Position numbers and translations under genes: made by a program
Notes under the pieces: generated by a model
The model's database searches: none
The model's input: only the letters and a program-made list of their open reading frames with translations
Told to the model about the DNA's origin: nothing
Assembly: GCA_012800565.1 (NCBI GenBank)
Contig: JAAZIZ010000261.1
Location: 1 to 5,935 of the forward strand
Direction: 5' to 3'
DNA: 5,935 nucleotides
Origin: Lentisphaerota bacterium
Lineage (GTDB): Bacteria; Verrucomicrobiota; Lentisphaeria; Oligosphaerales; Oligosphaeraceae
Shown here: positions 1-5,935 of the stretch, one piece after another
Numbering within the stretch: the first letter of the stretch is position 1
Layout: each line of letters begins with the position of its first letter

Positions 1-2007
1 CAGGAGGTTGCTGCAGTCACTGTCGTCAGCCTGATATACTCGCACCGGCAGCACACCCTCGGGCAGGGGCCGGTCGTGGGCCGGTACTACCGGCAAGACT
101 GTTTCTGCGACATACTGATGCGAGAATGCATCCTCGCCGCGCAGCCTGATGCCGAATGCGCCGACCCCCAGGGTGCCGAGAAAACCCAGCAGCAGCAATA
201 TCAGGCAGTACCGGTATTCCCTGAAACGGCGCAGAAAAGACAGCAAGCCCAGGGCGGCGGCGCTGCTGCAGAGCCGTGAGCTGCTCAGGTAGTATCGCGG
301 GGCAGCCGCAGGCCGGCGCAGGCTGCTGACCAGGACCAGGGCGGCGGCGCCACAGGATGTCGCCAGAGCCAGGAGGAAATCGGAAAGACGGGCGTGGAAG
401 TTCAGGCTCTGCATAGTGATGATTTCATTCCAGAGCCCTTCGAGCAGCCGCAGCTGCAGGCGGCAGATTATAGTCCCCAGCAGCAGGCCGGCACCCAGGC
501 CGGGCAGAATGACTGCGAACAGCTCTCCCAGATGGAACCGGCGCAGGGTTACCGGGCAGGCGGTGAATTGCCCCAGGAGCGCGAATTCCTGGCTTCTGCT
601 GAGCAGATGCAGTTTCAGGAGCATGGCCAGGACCAGCAGCGCGGCGATGATGATGACCAGGCTCAAGCCCAGGAACAGCGGTGCGAAGTGCACCCCTTCA
701 GCGATATTCTGCTGCAGGATGTCACTGACCGCCTGGCTTTGGAAGAGCTGCCCCTCCTGCCGCAGCCAGTCCAGTATGCCGGCCCGGATAATTTCAGTAT
801 CCGCACCCTGAGGGAAAATCAGGGTGGTGCATTTTCCCGGTGCCAGCAGTTGCTGAGCCTGTTCGTAATTAAGATATAACTCAGGTTTGCTGCGGTAGGT
901 TTCCCAGTATTGCCGCCGGGCGGGGGTGATTTTGCTCAAGTCGATAGGCAGTCCGGCATCCCAGCGGGAGCAGTCCCGGGCATCGGTCAGGCCGGGGATT
1001 TCCGGGGTCAGGGCGGCGCTGACCTTGCGGTCGTCGGCGCTGGAGACCTGCGGAAAGCGATGGGTCTGGCGCTTGACGGTGCGCAGCCCCTCAAGGCGGA
1101 AACTGGTCAGCACCCCGCTGCTGCCCGGGGCAATGGCGGCGGAACCACCTATGACAGCATGATTTTCAGGTACCGGGAAGATATCGCCGGCAAACGCGGC
1201 AGCAAAAAAGTATTCCTTGCTGCTGTCTCCGGCGCTGAATGATTCGACGAAGAGGCTGAGCCCTGGATCGGCTTGGGGGCAGGCAGTCTGTATTCCTTCC
1301 GGCAGAAAGAACGCACGCGATTTCAAGACCGGGCGGCCCTCCCAGGAATCGAAATACAGCTGTGACAATTCCCAGAGGGCCGCATCGGGCAGCTGCACCC
1401 GGCTGGCTTCAGCCTGTGACCAGACCTGGTTGATGGAGCCCTCAGGCACACCTAACGCATGAGCCAGGAAAGAGTGATTGACAAACAGATTGCAGGCGCG
1501 CAGCTGCGGATTGGTAAAATTGACCCCTGCCCGCGGATCGGGCCACTCTCCGCGGTAGATGAACTGCAGCTGCTTGAGCTGCGGTGGCCGGCCGGCCAGG
1601 CTCTCGCTGTTGATGTCGGCGATGCTCTGTACCCGCACGGTCAGCAAGTCGCCAGGCTGCAGGCCCAGAATCTCTGCCAGGGCTGGGCTGCAATATGCTT
1701 CCCGTCCCTTGATGCTCTGGTCGTCGGGAAAAGCATAGAGTTCGGCTTTGCTGCTGTCAGCGACTACGCCGGCAGTATGCAGCAGGCCGTCCGGCAGCGC
1801 AGTCTGAATCGGCACCGGGAAGCGCAGCAGGGTTTTGACAAAGCTGGTGTTCTGCTCCAGGTTATCCTGCAGAGTTCCGCGCACGCTGCTGCCGATCAGC
1901 AGTGCGCTGGTCAAAATCGCGCAGACCAGTCCCGCGCTGGCGCTCAGAGCCGCGAAATGCCAGACGTAGTGGCGCAGGTCCCGCAGGAATAAACGGCAGA
2001 AATTCAT
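1..2007 (-). CDS. Large FtsX-like ABC transporter permease (3' partial)
   Basis: Inner-membrane permease partner of the adjacent LolD-type ATPase. Translation from the ATG at 2007 runs without a stop through 669 codons to the window edge, so the C-terminus is missing. TM1 is at about 16-40 (contains LTSALLIGSSVRGTL, a typical FtsX-family start). A very large extracytoplasmic domain follows (about 41-440), including an SPALAEILGLQPGD segment (107-120) common in MacB-like periplasmic domains. TM2 (441-465), TM3 (494-516) and TM4 (541-562) form the FtsX core, with SRSQEFALLGQFT (470-482) as the cytoplasmic stretch between TM2 and TM3. A basic linker (563-598) precedes TM5 (599-619), after which a second extracytoplasmic region begins. 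That layout implies two FtsX repeats, as in YbbP-like permeases, rather than the single 4-TM unit of LolC/E or MacB. Residues 334-357 look strongly constrained (P335, G339, D342, W349, D350, P354, D356). From memory, this block and TM1 resemble roughly 1000-residue permeases of the PVC bacteria. The exported substrate is unknown. Confidence 0.9.
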   Translation of the reverse strand, partial: MNFCRLFLRDLRHYVWHFAALSASAGLVCAILTSALLIGSSVRGTLQDNLEQNTSFVKTLLRFPVPIQTALPDGLLHTAGVVADSSKAELYAFPDDQSIKGREAYCSPALAEILGLQPGDLLTVRVQSIADINSESLAGRPPQLKQLQFIYRGEWPDPRAGVNFTNPQLRACNLFVNHSFLAHALGVPEGSINQVWSQAEASRVQLPDAALWELSQLYFDSWEGRPVLKSRAFFLPEGIQTACPQADPGLSLFVESFSAGDSSKEYFFAAAFAGDIFPVPENHAVIGGSAAIAPGSSGVLTSFRLEGLRTVKRQTHRFPQVSSADDRKVSAALTPEIPGLTDARDCSRWDAGLPIDLSKITPARRQYWETYRSKPELYLNYEQAQQLLAPGKCTTLIFPQGADTEIIRAGILDWLRQEGQLFQSQAVSDILQQNIAEGVHFAPLFLGLSLVIIIAALLVLAMLLKLHLLSRSQEFALLGQFTACPVTLRRFHLGELFAVILPGLGAGLLLGTIICRLQLRLLEGLWNEIITMQSLNFHARLSDFLLALATSCGAAALVLVSSLRRPAAAPRYYLSSSRLCSSAAALGLLSFLRRFREYRYCLILLLLGFLGTLGVGAFGIRLRGEDAFSHQYVAETVLPVVPAHDRPLPEGVLPVRVYQADDSDCSNLL

Positions 2008-2663
2008 TTCCGGTCGTTCTCCTGCTGCAGGGTGACGGTATCCGGGAAGAACTCCAGCACCGTCGGGTCATGACTGGCCAGCAGCACCGAGACCTGCTGC
2101 TGCCGGTTCAAGGCTTGGACCAGGGCCAGCAACGCACGGCTGCGCCCGGCATCCAGGGAGGCGGTGGGCTCATCCAGCAGGAGCAGCGGAGGCTGCAGCA
2201 GCATGGCTCGGGCCAGTGCCACCCGCTGGCGTTCACCACCGGAGAGCTGCTGCGGGAAGAAATCTGCCCGGTTTTCCAGCCCGAACTGCTGCAGCAACGC
2301 CCGCCCCCGAGAGCTGAAATCCTGCTTCAGACCCAAGGCCGGCAGCAGCACGTTCTCCAGCGCGGTAAGCTGCGGCAGCAGATGCGCGAACTGGTCGGAG
2401 AAACCGATCTGGCGATGACGGAATTCCTGCTGTTGCTGTTGATCGCCATGGAAGCGGTCCTGCCCGTCGAAGAGCACTTCCCCGGAATCGGGCTTCTCCA
2501 GCCCGGCGATGATGCGCAGCAGGGTGGTCTTGCCACTGCCGGAGGGACCGAGGAGGACCTTTGCCTCCCCAGGCCGCAGCGTCAGGGAGAAATGCTCGAA
2601 CAGAACGATTGTCTCACCGGCGCAGACGAATTTCTTGCTGATATTTTTCAATGCCAGTATCAT
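2004..2663 (-). CDS. ABC transporter ATP-binding protein, LolD/MacB type
   Basis: Cytoplasmic nucleotide-binding subunit of an ABC exporter or mechanotransmission machine. It has 219 residues, the usual length for LolD or YbbA-like ATPases, and is complete. Visible motifs are Walker A GPSGSGKT (39-46), the Q-loop glutamine Q91, the signature LSGGERQRVALARAM (140-154), Walker B LLLLDEPT (160-167), the D-loop SLD (169-171) and the H-loop H198. The stretch HLLPQLTALENVLLPAL (94-110) resembles LolD, whose usual form is HLLP.FTALENV, and places it in the LolD/MacB/FtsE group rather than among importers. Oddities are Ser-Asp directly before the Q-loop glutamine, where this group usually has hydrophobic residues, and five glutamines in a row at 75-79. 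It overlaps the propeller gene by 4 bp upstream and the permease by 4 bp downstream, so the permease is its obvious membrane partner. The substrate cannot be read from this subunit; lolD itself is not claimed because the permease is not a LolC/E-sized protein. Confidence 0.97.
   Translation of the reverse strand: MILALKNISKKFVCAGETIVLFEHFSLTLRPGEAKVLLGPSGSGKTTLLRIIAGLEKPDSGEVLFDGQDRFHGDQQQQQEFRHRQIGFSDQFAHLLPQLTALENVLLPALGLKQDFSSRGRALLQQFGLENRADFFPQQLSGGERQRVALARAMLLQPPLLLLDEPTASLDAGRSRALLALVQALNRQQQVSVLLASHDPTVLEFFPDTVTLQQENDRK
2019..2023 (-). promoter_or_regulatory. Ribosome binding site (AGGAG) for the permease
   Basis: AGGAG on the minus strand lies 11 nt before the permease ATG at 2007, within the last codons of the ATPase gene. 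The spacing is somewhat long, but the 4-bp stop/start overlap makes translational coupling likely in any case. Confidence 0.5.
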
Positions 2664-3754
2664 TTTGCGATCCTGCAGTAAAAGAGTCCGCCGCTGCTGT
2701 CAGCGGCATAGAGTGTGTCACCGGCCAGGCAGCAGCTCTGCCGGAAATCGCTCTTGAAATCGGCCAGCAGCTCCCGTTGCCAGGCATGGTCATGCCGGCG
2801 ATATGAGAACAATTTTCCCCGGGCCGAGAGGGCAAAATATCTGCCGTTGCAGGCGGTCTGCAGCGGTGTCATTTCCTCGCTGGTCTCAAGCGCGTCCAGG
2901 CGCTTGCCGCTGTCCCGGGCATGGACCTGGATGGCACCGTCAGACGTGGTCAGGAAGAGGAATTCTCCATCGGCATAAGGTGAAGAAAGGTAATTGTCGG
3001 GAGTCTGCACGCGGTAAATCACGCTTAGATCGGCGGCCCGCAAGGCCAGCAGCTCGCCCTGATGGCTGAGCACATACAGTATTTCCGCTGACAGCAGCGG
3101 ACTGGCCGGCAGCGGTGAGGACAAATCAATGCTGGCAGACAAATCGCCGGAGGGCAGGGCGATCTTGCGGAAAATGCCGTCGCAGCTGCCGAGATACAGG
3201 GCCTGCTGCGTTTCGGACAGCGCCGGAGTGCCGTTGATGCTGTCACCACATTCATACTTGAATTGCAGCTTGCCGGAAGCAGCCTCGAATGCGTACAGCA
3301 CCTGGTCGTATGAACCTACATAGATAATACCGCGGCTGTGGATTGCTCCGCCCGCGATGCGGCCGCCGGTGGCATACGACCACTTGGTCTGGCCGGCAGC
3401 ACTGCAGGCCAGGAAGACACCGCTTTCGTCGCCGACATAATAGGTCCCCTGTTGCTCAAGAACCGGCGCAGTGATGGCGCTGTCACTGATTTTCCTGATT
3501 ACCGGCGCAGCATTCTGTCCGCCGCCGGGGAAAAACAGCACCTCCCCGCGGCTGTTGCCTGCCAGAAGCCCATCTTCGCTGACGCTTAGTTCCCCTAAGG
3601 GCGCAGTATCCAGCAGCAGCGGGGCGGTCTGTGCAGGCGGCGAGGGCAGCGCGGAAATGTTGTCTTCCTCAGGCTGAGCCCGGTACTGGAAAAACAGCCC
3701 CAGGCAGGCGAGGCCGGCCAGAGCACAGAGAATTATGGTGATGCGGGCAGACAT
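2660..3754 (-). CDS. Membrane-anchored PQQ-type beta-propeller protein (BamB-like)
   Basis: This 364-residue protein has a short basic N-terminus and a hydrophobic segment at about residues 5-22, read as a signal anchor, then a Pro/Ala-rich spacer (about 25-45). The rest appears to be eight propeller repeats starting near residues 45, 94, 132, 171, 213, 255, 294 and 334. The repeats recur as a short 'lyvGs.dg.lyAl....G' pattern, for example YYVGDESGVFLA (105-116) and IYVGSYDQVLYAFEAASGKL (144-163). Eight blades and an extracytoplasmic location match BamB, the outer-membrane assembly propeller, but I see no residues that prove that role, and binding of PQQ itself is not implied. Only the ATG at 3754 is possible, because an in-frame TGA lies at 3767-3769. 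No good Shine-Dalgarno sequence precedes it. Its stop overlaps the ATPase start (ATGA), suggesting a partner of the exporter. Seven cysteines lie outside the anchor (117, 169, 191, 302, 341, 342, 360), a high number for an exported protein. Confidence 0.87.
   Translation of the reverse strand: MSARITIILCALAGLACLGLFFQYRAQPEEDNISALPSPPAQTAPLLLDTAPLGELSVSEDGLLAGNSRGEVLFFPGGGQNAAPVIRKISDSAITAPVLEQQGTYYVGDESGVFLACSAAGQTKWSYATGGRIAGGAIHSRGIIYVGSYDQVLYAFEAASGKLQFKYECGDSINGTPALSETQQALYLGSCDGIFRKIALPSGDLSASIDLSSPLPASPLLSAEILYVLSHQGELLALRAADLSVIYRVQTPDNYLSSPYADGEFLFLTTSDGAIQVHARDSGKRLDALETSEEMTPLQTACNGRYFALSARGKLFSYRRHDHAWQRELLADFKSDFRQSCCLAGDTLYAADSSGGLFYCRIAK
2671..2674 (-). promoter_or_regulatory. 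Ribosome binding site (AGGA) for the ABC ATPase
   Basis: AGGA on the minus strand sits 7 nt before the ATG at 2663, inside the last codons of the propeller gene. Together with the ATGA overlap this supports that start and coupled translation. Confidence 0.6.
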
Positions 3755-3777
3755 TGCAGATTCTGGTCAGGGCTGAT

Positions 3778-3798
3778 AGCAGAGGGCTGCCCTCCGCT
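3778..3798 (-). other. Intercistronic RNA hairpin between the diaphorase and propeller genes
   Basis: Read on the minus strand, AGCGGAGGG and CCCTCTGCT pair around a CAG loop, giving a 9-bp stem with one G-U wobble. It begins 8 nt after the diaphorase stop and ends 23 nt before the propeller ATG. No T-run follows it, so it is not a standard intrinsic terminator. It could protect the upstream mRNA end or set relative expression of the two parts of the cluster. The opposite strand has an A-C mismatch where this strand has G-U, so the structure is better on the transcribed strand. A role is inference only. Confidence 0.35.
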
Positions 3799-3806
3799 TG
3801 GGGTGG

Positions 3807-5935
3807 CTATTCGGTAAAATGCAGCGCACCGCAGGGACAGGACGCGGCCAGACGGCGGCAGAGCTCCGCCGGGATGTCATCCCAGGACCCCGGAGCCGGT
3901 GAGACGCAGGCCGCCTCGGAGCGGTGGTGCATGCTGAGATAATCCCCCGCCAGAGTGGTGCAGCGATGGCAGAGGATGCATTTGCCGGACTCGAAGGTGA
4001 GGTACCGTGATTCCACCCGGGCCGGGAAGCACTGCTCCGAATTTTTTGCTTTTTTGGCACCATAAGCGCGAATCAGGGTAAAAAAGCGGCAGTCGCCTTT
4101 GGCGGTGCAGGTGCCGCAGCGAAAGTCGTGCCGGCGCAGCATCAGTGCAAGCGCTTCGCGCCGGAATGCACGCACATGCTCGCCCTGCAGTTCATAAACG
4201 TGCCCGGGCTGAACCAATTGCTCACAGGAGGGCACAAAGCGTCCGATGGATGCGTCCCAAGCTGCGCAGACCAAGCAATGCGCACTGCCTTTCTTTTCCT
4301 CAAGGTGACACAGAGTCGGGATTTCCCAGTGCTGTTCTTGCGCATAGTCCAGCAGCCGCCAGCCTTCCCGGAACGGATATTCCTGTCCGTCCACGGCAAT
4401 GTACTCAGGTGATACGGTGCAGGGTTGAAACACCGGGAAAGGCAGTTCCTGTTCGGCTGCCGCAGGTGCTCCGGCCAGGACATTGCGTATCGCATTCCGG
4501 GGGCAGATGGAGCGGCAGACGCCGCATTTGACGCATTTGCTCTGGTCGATGCGGGCTGATTCAAGGGGTACGCAGACGATGGCTTTCGCTGCGCAGGATT
4601 GGGCGCATTTGCTGCAGCCAGTGCAGTCTTCTCCGACCTGGAATTCCGTCAGCTCACGGCATTTTCCGGCTGGACAATGTCCCTGCAAGTGTTCTTCAAA
4701 TTCCGCTCGGAAAGCGTGCATGGCACTCAGTACCATATTGGGTGCAGTCTGTCCCAGCGCACAGAGTGCGCCCTGCTTGATGTGCCGGGCCAAGGTGTCA
4801 ATCTCAATCAACAGTTCGGGAGCCTTACTGCCGGCCCGGGTCAACTCCTCCAGCAAAGCGCAAAGGCGCTGCAGGCCTTCCCGGCAGAATACGCATTTGC
4901 CGCAGGATTCATCTTTCAGGAAGCGCAGGAAGTAGAGCGAGAGATCGACCAGACAGTCGCGTTCATCCAGCACCACCAGACCGCCGGAGCCCATCATGGC
5001 ACCATGCTGCTGCAGGGTTTCGTAATCCACCGGCAGAGAGAAATTCCGGTACGGGATGCAGCCGCCGGAGGGACCGCCGATCATCACTGCTTTGACAGTA
5101 TGGCCTGCTTCCGCACCGCCGCCGTATTTTTCCACGATTTCAGCGATGCTGATGCCGATAGGCACTTCAATCAGCCCGCCTTGCCGGACCTTGCCGGCCA
5201 GGGCGAAAGCCTTGGTGCCCTTGCTGCTGGCAGTACCGTAGCTGCGGAATAACTCACCATCATCCTGCAGGATGATCGGTATGCAGGCAAAGGTCTCGAC
5301 ATTGTTGATCAGGGTGGGCAGACCATGCAGACCCTCACTGACGGGGAAGGGAGGACGCCGCCGGGGGATGCCGCGCTGGCCCTGCAGAGACTCCAGCAAC
5401 GCTGTCTCCTCCCCGCAGACAAAAGCGCCTGCGCCCTTGAAGATGTGGAGCTGGAAATCCTCCCCAGGCAGGCGGTAAAACGGTGTCTGCTGCAGTTTAT
5501 TGAGAATGCGCTGCAGTATGCCCACCGCCTGGGCATATTCGTCACGGATGTAAATGATGGCATGTTTTGCCTGCAGGACACAGGCGGCGATCAGTATCCC
5601 CTCCAGTACCCGGCAGGGATAAGACTCCAGCAGCATCCGGTCCATAAAAGCCCCGGGATCGCCCTCATCGGCATTGCAAATAACTACCTTGGGATGGCGC
5701 TTGGCGGAAAAGGCCAGGCGCCATTTCTGGCCGGTCGGGAAACCGCCGCCGCCGCGGCCCCGCAACTGTGCGGCTTCAAGAATCTGCAGCACCTGCTCAG
5801 GTGGCATCCGGGCGACCCGCTGCAAGGCCTGGAAACCACCGTGCTGCTGGTATTCAGCGATGTCTTCGGGCTGGTCCTGCCCGCTGTTGGCAGTTACCAG
5901 CCGGGCATACTGGCCTATCGCCGGGGAGTCGCTGA
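3807..5935 (-). CDS. NuoF/HydB-type NADH-oxidising subunit fused to a NuoG/HydA-like iron-sulfur module (5' partial)
   Basis: Cytoplasmic diaphorase subunit expected to move electrons between NAD(P)H, FMN and a chain of Fe-S clusters, probably for a hydrogenase or formate dehydrogenase. Numbering is from the first complete codon in the window; 708 residues are visible. The frame stays open to the window edge, and the NuoF lead-in (P22-E-D-I, G32-G-F) lies upstream of the TTG at 5825, so the true start is outside the window. In order: NADH/FMN motifs GRGGGGFPTGQKW (59-71), NADEGDPGAFMDR (87-99) and GAGAFVCGEETAL (167-179); an SLBB-like region (about 241-290); the NuoF [4Fe-4S] site C344/C347/C350 with C391; CPAGKC (420-425); a two-cluster ferredoxin (C437/440/443/447 and C467/470/473/477); a linker; a [2Fe-2S] domain (C542, C553, C556, C570); a His-Cys3 site (H602, C606, C609, C615); and a last CxxCxxC (C652/655/658) with C699-P. 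The stop is TAG. HydB-like proteins normally end after the ferredoxin domain, so the fusion is the odd part. Family is certain; the partner enzyme is unknown. Confidence 0.95.
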   Translation of the reverse strand, partial: SDSPAIGQYARLVTANSGQDQPEDIAEYQQHGGFQALQRVARMPPEQVLQILEAAQLRGRGGGGFPTGQKWRLAFSAKRHPKVVICNADEGDPGAFMDRMLLESYPCRVLEGILIAACVLQAKHAIIYIRDEYAQAVGILQRILNKLQQTPFYRLPGEDFQLHIFKGAGAFVCGEETALLESLQGQRGIPRRRPPFPVSEGLHGLPTLINNVETFACIPIILQDDGELFRSYGTASSKGTKAFALAGKVRQGGLIEVPIGISIAEIVEKYGGGAEAGHTVKAVMIGGPSGGCIPYRNFSLPVDYETLQQHGAMMGSGGLVVLDERDCLVDLSLYFLRFLKDESCGKCVFCREGLQRLCALLEELTRAGSKAPELLIEIDTLARHIKQGALCALGQTAPNMVLSAMHAFRAEFEEHLQGHCPAGKCRELTEFQVGEDCTGCSKCAQSCAAKAIVCVPLESARIDQSKCVKCGVCRSICPRNAIRNVLAGAPAAAEQELPFPVFQPCTVSPEYIAVDGQEYPFREGWRLLDYAQEQHWEIPTLCHLEEKKGSAHCLVCAAWDASIGRFVPSCEQLVQPGHVYELQGEHVRAFRREALALMLRRHDFRCGTCTAKGDCRFFTLIRAYGAKKAKNSEQCFPARVESRYLTFESGKCILCHRCTTLAGDYLSMHHRSEAACVSPAPGSWDDIPAELCRRLAASCPCGALHFTE

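Noticed and set aside
394..1992. Several plus-strand and one minus-strand open frames in the left third
   Set aside because: The minus-strand permease frame is open and coherent across the whole region, with correct membrane segments; the others are shadows.
1902..2681. A 259-codon open frame on the plus strand
   Set aside because: It lies opposite the ABC ATPase, which has every expected catalytic motif. Its translation is Gln-rich and resembles no family I know; it is a by-product of high GC and CTG/CAG codons.
3698..3711. Possible lipobox in the propeller N-terminus ending at Cys17
   Set aside because: The residues before Cys17 are Gly-Leu-Ala, without Leu/Val/Ile at position -3, and hydrophobic residues continue to about position 22. 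A signal anchor fits better, though a non-standard lipoprotein is not excluded.
3778..3798. Rho-independent terminator after the diaphorase gene
   Set aside because: The stem is good but no run of T follows on the minus strand, so I report it only as a hairpin.
4599..5252. A 217-codon open frame on the plus strand
   Set aside because: It is antisense to the conserved ferredoxin and NuoF parts of the diaphorase and shows no recognisable domain.
5259..5276. Perfect 18-bp palindrome centred on CTGCAG
   Set aside because: It sits inside the diaphorase coding sequence and encodes Ile-Ile-Leu-Gln-Asp-Asp in a variable stretch. With CTGCAG so common here, one such palindrome is a plausible coincidence.
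11..5789. 23 copies of CTGCAG by hand count, against about two expected from base composition
   Set aside because: Eighteen of them are in-frame Leu-Gln codons (CTG CAG) and the rest mostly come from TGC codons, so codon preference explains them without a motif function.
5823..5825. TTG as the start of the diaphorase gene
   Set aside because: The same frame continues to the window edge with typical NuoF sequence (residues 21-34 in visible numbering), so the start lies outside the window.

Overview
The window holds four protein-coding genes, all on the minus strand and read from right to left. They are tightly packed: the only spacer is 52 bp, and the other two junctions are 4-bp ATGA stop/start overlaps. 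The first gene is cut by the right edge and the last by the left edge. I see no RNA genes, mobile elements, CRISPR arrays or convincing promoters, and no gene-free stretch over 300 bases. Open frames on the plus strand are shadows of the minus-strand genes.

Right part (3807-5935): the 3' end of a large multi-cluster NADH-oxidising (diaphorase) subunit. A NuoF/HydB-type flavoprotein with a two-cluster ferredoxin domain is followed in the same chain by a NuoG/HydA-type N-terminal module (a [2Fe-2S] domain, a His-Cys3 [4Fe-4S] domain and a last, apparently single-cluster domain). Such proteins pass electrons between NAD(P)H and a partner such as an [FeFe] hydrogenase or formate dehydrogenase in strict anaerobes. 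The catalytic partner is not in the window.

Middle and left part (1-3754): a membrane-anchored, BamB-like PQQ-type beta-propeller; a LolD/MacB-type ABC ATPase; and a large FtsX-like permease of which 669 residues are visible, still open at the window edge. The last two form an ABC3-type exporter or mechanotransmission machine. The overlapping start and stop codons strongly suggest that propeller, ATPase and permease are made together, so the propeller may be an extracytoplasmic partner of the exporter.

Organism: GC-rich (roughly 55-60 % by eye), with strong use of CTG and CAG codons. The diaphorase points to a fermentative anaerobe, and the LolD-like ATPase and BamB-like propeller to a cell with an outer membrane. 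Parts of the permease (the first membrane segment and a conserved-looking block at residues 334-357) recall large FtsX permeases I remember from the Planctomycetota/Verrucomicrobiota/Lentisphaerota group. That placement is a low-confidence inference from memory, not a search result.
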